Assembly (NCBI GenBank): GCA_029054245.1
Contig: JAIDFQ010000042.1
Location: 186,001 to 250,000, forward strand
Reading direction: 5' to 3'
Source of the DNA: Lachnospiraceae bacterium
GTDB taxonomy: Bacteria; Bacillota; Clostridia; Lachnospirales; Lachnospiraceae
Length of the DNA: 64,000 bases
Shown here in pieces: positions 59,536 to 64,000 of this stretch. Below the pieces are notes generated by a model. That model worked only from the letters and a program-made list of their open reading frames with translations. It made no database searches and had not been told where the DNA came from. Each line of letters begins with the position of its first letter. Positions within the stretch are counted from its first letter, which is position 1. The position numbers and the translations under genes are program-made.

Positions 59536-60482
59536 TGGCAGAGAATACGGTAAAAAAGATTGCAACCAGAGAAAGCTATGGAAATGCACTTGCCGAGCTG
59601 GGTGCAGAGAATCCTGATGTAGTGGTATTAGATGCCGATCTTGCAGCAGCTACCAAAACAGGTGTGTTCAAGAAGGCGTTCCCTGACAGACATATAGACT
59701 GTGGTATTGCCGAGAGCAATATGGTGGGTGTGGCAGCGGGGCTTGCCACAGCAGGAAAGATTCCCTTTGTAAGCAGCTTTGCCATGTTCGTGGCAGGAAG
59801 AGCATTTGAGCAGGTGAGAAATTCTGTGGGGTACCCCCATTTAAATGTTAAGATAGGGGCGACGCATGCAGGCATTACGGTAGGGGAGGACGGCGCATCC
59901 CATCAGTGCAATGAGGACATTGCCCTTATGAGAACCATCCCGGGTATGGTGGTTATGTGTCCGGCGGATGATGTAGAAGCAAAGGCGGCTGTCAAGGCGG
60001 CTGCAGAGTATGAAGGCCCCGTTTATATGAGATTCGGACGTGCAGCATGTCCTATTATCAATGACAGAGAGGATTATCATTTTGAAATTGGCAAAGGTAC
60101 GGTTCTGAGAGAAGGGACGGATCTTACAATCGTTGCTACCGGCATCTGCGTTGGAAATGCACTTGAAGCGGCAGAGATGCTGGCAGGGGAAGGAATAAGC
60201 GCCGAAGTCATTAATATTTGTACGATTAAACCGCTGGATGAGGAGCTGATTATTGCGTCTGCCAGAAAAACAGGTAAAGTGGTGACGGCGGAGGAACATT
60301 CCGTTATTGGCGGATTAGGCAGTGCAGTATGTGATGCCCTTTGCAGCGCGTATCCAGTGCCTGTTAAGAAGATTGGTATGCAGGATATGTTTGGCGAATC
60401 CGGTTCTGCGGCAGCGCTGGTTGAAAAATATAAGTTGGATGGCAAGGGAATTTATGAACAGATAAAAGACTTTCTTAAATAG
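59535..60482 (+). CDS. Transketolase, C-terminal subunit
   Basis: Second half of the split transketolase, 315 residues: the pyrimidine-binding domain (VVVLDADLAAATKTGVFKKAFPDRHIDCGIAESNMVGVAAGLA, with the catalytic Glu in IAESN) and the C-terminal transketolase domain (LTIVATGICVGNALEAAEML, VVTAEEHSVIGGLG). AAGGAGGAAGT precedes the ATG. With rpe 17 bp downstream it makes a small pentose phosphate operon, which fits the pentose-type sugar import suggested elsewhere in the window. Confidence 0.94.
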   Translation: MAENTVKKIATRESYGNALAELGAENPDVVVLDADLAAATKTGVFKKAFPDRHIDCGIAESNMVGVAAGLATAGKIPFVSSFAMFVAGRAFEQVRNSVGYPHLNVKIGATHAGITVGEDGASHQCNEDIALMRTIPGMVVMCPADDVEAKAAVKAAAEYEGPVYMRFGRAACPIINDREDYHFEIGKGTVLREGTDLTIVATGICVGNALEAAEMLAGEGISAEVINICTIKPLDEELIIASARKTGKVVTAEEHSVIGGLGSAVCDALCSAYPVPVKKIGMQDMFGESGSAAALVEKYKLDGKGIYEQIKDFLK

Positions 60483-60499
60483 ACAATGGAGAAAAAATT

Positions 60500-61162
60500 A
60501 TGTACATTTTAGCGCCGTCTCTTCTTGCGGCAGATTTTAACATACTTGGACAGCAGATTAGGGAAACAGAGGAATCAGGTGCGCAGTATCTTCATATAGA
60601 TGTGATGGACGGTATTTTTGTCCCCAGCATTTCTTTTGGAATGCCGCTGATTCAGTCCATCAGGGATACCAGCAGGCAGTTTTTCGATGTGCATCTGATG
60701 ATTGTGAATCCGGAACGGTATATCAAGGAGTTTGCACAGTGCGGCGCTGACGGTATCACGTTCCATTTGGAAGCAGTTGGAAATGTTGAAAAAATAATAG
60801 AAGAAATTCATGCAGTCGGTGTAAAGGCAGGCATTTCCGTGAAACCGGCAACGCCCATCGAAAAGGTGTATCCCTACTTAGACAAGGTAGAGATGGTTCT
60901 TGTCATGAGTGTGGAGCCGGGATTTGGGGGGCAGCCCTTTATGCCGGAGGCATATGGAAGAATCAGGCAGCTTAGGGATTACATTGACGAGCATCACCTT
61001 TCCGTAAAAATTGAAGTGGACGGCGGTGTTGGAAAGAAAAATGTCAGAGAGGTTATTGGAGCCGGGGCAGATATCTGTGTTGCCGGTTCCGCTGTGTTTA
61101 AAAAACGGAGTATCAGTGAGAATATTTCCCACTTTATGGATGCATTTAAAGAAAAAGGATAA
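60500..61162 (+). CDS. rpe: Ribulose-phosphate 3-epimerase
   Basis: Interconverts ribulose-5-phosphate and xylulose-5-phosphate; 220-residue TIM barrel. Family blocks are LAPSLLAADF, HIDVMDGIFVPSISFG with the metal/catalytic residues, DVHLMI, VLVMSVEPGFGGQPF, IEVDGGVG and ADICVAGSAVFK. AATGGAGAAAAAATT precedes the ATG. It is the third gene of the transketolase operon, and its stop is directly followed by the next ATG. Confidence 0.95.
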   Translation: MYILAPSLLAADFNILGQQIRETEESGAQYLHIDVMDGIFVPSISFGMPLIQSIRDTSRQFFDVHLMIVNPERYIKEFAQCGADGITFHLEAVGNVEKIIEEIHAVGVKAGISVKPATPIEKVYPYLDKVEMVLVMSVEPGFGGQPFMPEAYGRIRQLRDYIDEHHLSVKIEVDGGVGKKNVREVIGAGADICVAGSAVFKKRSISENISHFMDAFKEKG

Positions 61163-62056
61163 ATGAATCAAAAAATTAAAAAAATGGAAAAGATAAGTAG
61201 AAACGACCCTTGTTGGTGTGGCAGTGGAAAGAAGTATAAAGTATGTCATATGGCGCTGGATGAAAAGATCCATCATTATGAGCTGCAGGGGCACATTGTA
61301 CCCAGAAGGGATATTTTAAAAACAAAAGAACAGATTGAAGGAATTAAGGAGAGCAGTGTTCTGAATATGGCAGTGCTCGATGCGGTGGAAAAGATGATAG
61401 GTCCCGGCGTCAGCACCCAGGAGATTGATGATCTCGTATATGAAGTGACAACGGGGATGGGCGGAACTCCAGCACCGTTGCATTATGAAGGATTTCCGAA
61501 AAGTGTCTGCACATCCATCAATGAAGTAGTATGTCATGGAATTCCATCTTCGGATGTTTTCCTGAAAGAAGGGGACATTGTGAATGTGGATGTATCCACT
61601 ATCTATAAGGGTTATTTTTCAGATTCTTCCAGAATGTATTGCATTGGCAAGGTGAGCGAAGAAAAGAAAAAGCTGGTACAGGTCACCAAAGAGTGTGTGG
61701 AAAAGGGGCTTGCCATGGTAAAACCATGGAATTTCCTAGGGGATATGGCGCAGGTGATTAACGACCATGCAAAGGCAAATGGATATAGCGTGGTGGTTGA
61801 TATAGGTGGGCATGGAGTCGGACTTGAATTTCATGAGGAGCCGTTTGTGAGCTATGTCACAAAGGCAGGAACAGAAATGCTGATGGTACCAGGCATGGTG
61901 TTTACGATAGAACCGATGGTCAATATGGGAACCAGTGAGATTTATATTGACGATAAGGATGGCTGGACCGTTTATACGGAAGATGGAAAGCCGTCGGCGC
62001 AGTGGGAAATTACGGTGGCGGTTACACAAGACGGACATGAGGTGTTGACTTGGTGA
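61163..62056 (+). CDS. map: Methionine aminopeptidase type I with SEC-C zinc motif
   Basis: Removes N-terminal methionine. The 297-residue protein has an N-terminal SEC-C motif (RNDPCWCGSGKKYKVCH), then the MetAP fold with metal ligands in VNVDVSTIYKGYFSD, GGHGVGLEFHEEP, FTIEPM and WEITVAV. The SEC-C extension is known in some clostridial MetAPs and may aid ribosome contact. AAAAGGAT in the end of rpe acts as its ribosome site; the ATG follows the rpe stop at once. A second MetAP beside the ribosomal-protein locus is usual in such genomes and cannot be seen here. Confidence 0.94.
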   Translation: MNQKIKKMEKISRNDPCWCGSGKKYKVCHMALDEKIHHYELQGHIVPRRDILKTKEQIEGIKESSVLNMAVLDAVEKMIGPGVSTQEIDDLVYEVTTGMGGTPAPLHYEGFPKSVCTSINEVVCHGIPSSDVFLKEGDIVNVDVSTIYKGYFSDSSRMYCIGKVSEEKKKLVQVTKECVEKGLAMVKPWNFLGDMAQVINDHAKANGYSVVVDIGGHGVGLEFHEEPFVSYVTKAGTEMLMVPGMVFTIEPMVNMGTSEIYIDDKDGWTVYTEDGKPSAQWEITVAVTQDGHEVLTW

Positions 62057-62181
62057 CGGCGCTTGCTTAAGATGGGTTGGCAACGGAAATTAGATATTGA
62101 GTAAGACAGCGTTATTTGGGGCATTGATTTTGGTGCCTGAAATATAAAAAATTATTAAACAAAAAGAGGAGGAAGAAAGAG

Positions 62182-62811
62182 ATGAAAAAGTTCTCTTATG
62201 CACTGGCAGGCGTTGCATTGGCGATTTGCCTGGTAGGGTGCGGTAATGTGAGGAGTGTTTTAAACAGAGAAAGTGAGGAAACTAAGGAAAGCGAAGAGAG
62301 AGAAGAAAGTGAGGAAACCCAGGAAATTAAGGAAAGCCTGTTTGACCGTGAGAGCGAGGAAGAGGCAAGCGACGTAGGCGGTTATAGCGAGGGGCGCATG
62401 GGAGATACCATGAAGACCTATTTCTTTGATTACACCGTCAACAGCGCATATGTGTGCGAAGAATTTGAAGGTTTTCAGCCCGCAGAGGGTAAAGACTTGC
62501 TGGTAGCAGATGTGACTGTGAAGAATACATTCAATGAGTCTATCCCTATGTTCGATTCTGATTTCCAGATTCAGTGGAACAGTGATGCTGAAGAAGATTA
62601 CGATGTTCCGATCAGCTATTATGGCAATGAAGTGAGTGATGAACAGCTTCCCGAATCATATGAGCTTTCTATCAACGAGGAAAAAACAGGTCTTTTGGTA
62701 TTTGAAGTGCCTGAAGGGGAGAAAGATTTCTCTATTTCCTATCTGGAACTGTTTGATGACGATTCCGAGGGAGATGTGTACTTCGTATTCTTTACTGCTG
62801 AAAAACAATAA
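62182..62811 (+). CDS. DUF4352-like lipoprotein
   Basis: 209-residue lipoprotein: signal with lipobox LVGC, a long acidic linker rich in Glu/Ser (ESEETKESEEREESEE-type, about residues 30-65), then an Ig-like beta domain. That domain reads KTYFFDYTVNSAYVCEEFEGFQPAEGKDLLVADVTVKN and ends LLVFEVPEGEKDFSISYLE, typical of DUF4352/telokin-like proteins. AGAGGAGGAAGAAAGAG precedes the ATG. The function is unknown. Confidence 0.8.
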   Translation: MKKFSYALAGVALAICLVGCGNVRSVLNRESEETKESEEREESEETQEIKESLFDRESEEEASDVGGYSEGRMGDTMKTYFFDYTVNSAYVCEEFEGFQPAEGKDLLVADVTVKNTFNESIPMFDSDFQIQWNSDAEEDYDVPISYYGNEVSDEQLPESYELSINEEKTGLLVFEVPEGEKDFSISYLELFDDDSEGDVYFVFFTAEKQ

Positions 62812-62846
62812 GGGAGTAGAGTTTTAAAAATTGGAAGGATTTTCTT

Positions 62847-64000
62847 ATGTATGATGTAATCATTATTGGTGCAGGCGTGAGCGGATGTGCCATAGCAAGG
62901 GAATTGTCCCGCTTTGAACTAAAGATGGCGGTTCTGGAGAAGGCGCTTGATGTATGTGAAGGAACTTCTAAGGCAAACAGCGGCATTGTCCATGCCGGAT
63001 ACGATGCGAAGCCGGGTACTTTAAAGGCCCGCCTTAATGTGGAAGGCAGTCATAAGATGGAAGCGCTCTCAAGGGAACTGGACTTCCCTTATAAACGAAA
63101 TGGTTCCATTGTACTTTGCTTTGACGAGAAAGACAAAGATAAGCTTTGTGAATTGAAACAAAGAGGTGAATTAAATGGAGTAGAAGGGCTTTCCATTTTA
63201 AGCAGGGAGGAACTGCTTCAGGTGGAGCCTAATGTAGGGGATGGCGCTGCGGCGGCTCTTTATGCGCCTGCGGGCGCCATTGTCTGCCCCTTTGGGCTTA
63301 CCATTGCGTTGGCAGAGAATGCTGCGGTCAATGGGGCAGAGTTTGTGTTTGGAGCGAAAGTATCGGATATACAAAAGAAGTCATATGGCTATTTGGTACA
63401 CACAGAAAAACAGTCATATGAAACAAAAGTGGTAATCAATGCTGCCGGTGTATACGCAGATAAGATCCACAATATGGTCAGCGAAAATAAGATGAAGATT
63501 ACACCCAGAAGAGGGGAATATCTTCTTTACGATAAAAATGTGGGCAATATGGTGAAGCATACGCTTTTCCAGCTGCCGACTGCCCTTGGTAAAGGGATTC
63601 TTGTAACACCTACGGTGCATGGGAACTTGATGACTGGTCCCACAGCCCAGGATATTTCAGATAAGGAGGGGACAGATACATCCAGTGAAGGATTAAAGCA
63701 AGTGATAAAACAGGCATCTTTCAGCATCGAAGCGGTTCCTTTAAAGCAGGTGATTACTTCCTTTGCGGGATTGCGCGCTCATATCACAGAGTATCCTGAA
63801 GCTTTAGAAGATGATTTTGTTATTGGTCAGGCAGTGGATGCTCCTGGATTTATCGATGTGGCGGGAATAGAGTCGCCTGGGCTATCCTGTGCCCCGGCGA
63901 TAGGAGAATATGTGGCGGATATGGTAAAGGGTCTTCTTCATCCGTCACACAAGACAGATTTTATCAGCACCAGAAAGGGTATACCCAGCATGGCGCTTTC
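62847..64000 (+). CDS. FAD-dependent oxidoreductase (GlpA/LhgO-like), runs off the end
   Basis: Flavoenzyme of the DAO family; 384 residues visible and the frame is open to the window end. It starts with the FAD Rossmann motif DVIIIGAGVSGCAIARELS, then has SKANSGIVHAGYDAKPGT, a glycerol-3-phosphate dehydrogenase-like block, and VINAAGVYADKI and TPRRGEYLLYDK. The FAD-closing segment GFIDVAGIESPGLSCAPAIGEYVADM follows. In clostridia such proteins (~480 residues) often carry a C-terminal BFD-like [2Fe-2S] domain and are followed by a second flavoprotein and a DUF1667 gene. GGAAGGATTTTCTT precedes the ATG at 62847. Confidence 0.85.
   Translation, partial: MYDVIIIGAGVSGCAIARELSRFELKMAVLEKALDVCEGTSKANSGIVHAGYDAKPGTLKARLNVEGSHKMEALSRELDFPYKRNGSIVLCFDEKDKDKLCELKQRGELNGVEGLSILSREELLQVEPNVGDGAAAALYAPAGAIVCPFGLTIALAENAAVNGAEFVFGAKVSDIQKKSYGYLVHTEKQSYETKVVINAAGVYADKIHNMVSENKMKITPRRGEYLLYDKNVGNMVKHTLFQLPTALGKGILVTPTVHGNLMTGPTAQDISDKEGTDTSSEGLKQVIKQASFSIEAVPLKQVITSFAGLRAHITEYPEALEDDFVIGQAVDAPGFIDVAGIESPGLSCAPAIGEYVADMVKGLLHPSHKTDFISTRKGIPSMAL

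Noticed and set aside
1-64000. CRISPR arrays, insertion sequences, rRNA operons
   Set aside because: No regularly spaced repeats, transposase genes, terminal inverted repeats with target duplications or rRNA sequence were found on reading the window.

Overview
The window looks like part of the chromosome of a spore-forming anaerobic Firmicute, most likely a gut-type Lachnospiraceae (Clostridia). The grounds are: a PerR plus reverse-type rubrerythrin pair; sporulation genes (yabP, yabQ, a SpoIIE-type phosphatase, spmB, a CotS-like protein); a proline T-box; a ZTP riboswitch over split PurO/PurH-type enzymes; a minimal SufC/SufB-type pair; and a two-piece transketolase. Base composition is moderate, ribosome binding sites are strong GGAGG-type, and TTG/GTG starts are common. 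The taxonomic call is inference from gene content.

Layout. 1-0.9 kb: peroxide stress (rubrerythrin, perR) on the minus strand. 1.1-6.8 kb: a two-component system, an RluA-type pseudouridine synthase, an AI-2E-family membrane protein and an O-antigen-ligase-like polytopic protein. 6.8-11.2 kb: T-box, proS, cca and a CotS-like pseudokinase candidate. 11.3-19.9 kb: a PEGA lipoprotein, then the conserved Firmicutes block hup-rqcP-yabP-yabQ-divIC-spoIIE-tilS-hpt-ftsH. Its spoIIE-position gene encodes only the soluble phosphatase half, behind a promoter that looks Spo0A-activated. 20-25.9 kb: a GH13 glycosidase, an unrecognised secreted protein, an SDR and a lipoprotein. 26-28.2 kb: ZTP riboswitch with the last two purine steps. 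28.3-39.8 kb: one sugar-response locus. It holds a membrane-anchored binding-protein sensor, a LytS/YesM kinase, a YesN/AraC regulator, a XylF-like lipoprotein, a ChvE/GguA/GguB-type ABC importer and a chemoreceptor.

39.9-46.8 kb: Cu/Zn superoxide dismutase, DegV, the SmsC/SmsB-type Fe-S pair and a heterodimeric ABC exporter with complementary degenerate motifs. 46.8-49.1 kb: a small decayed island lodged at the 3' end of tRNA-Gly(TCC). It is bounded by a 25-bp copy of the tRNA 3' end and carries a DUF1016-type nuclease with an apparent internal deletion, a UvrA-like fragment and a lipoprotein. 49.2-54.6 kb: a lipoprotein, a TetR regulator with an oleate hydratase carrying an extra N-terminal hydrophobic segment, and a B12-binding radical SAM protein. 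54.6-64 kb: an ECF S-component, spmB, a membrane-anchored Mrr-like nuclease, a DUF885 protein, split transketolase with rpe, a SEC-C methionine aminopeptidase, a DUF4352-like lipoprotein and an FAD oxidoreductase that runs off the end.

The most distinctive items are the transmembrane-less SpoIIE-type gene with 21-bp-spaced promoter elements, the complete sugar sensing/uptake/chemotaxis locus, the two-gene Fe-S system, and the tRNA-Gly remnant island. I saw no CRISPR array, no transposase, no integrase and no rRNA.
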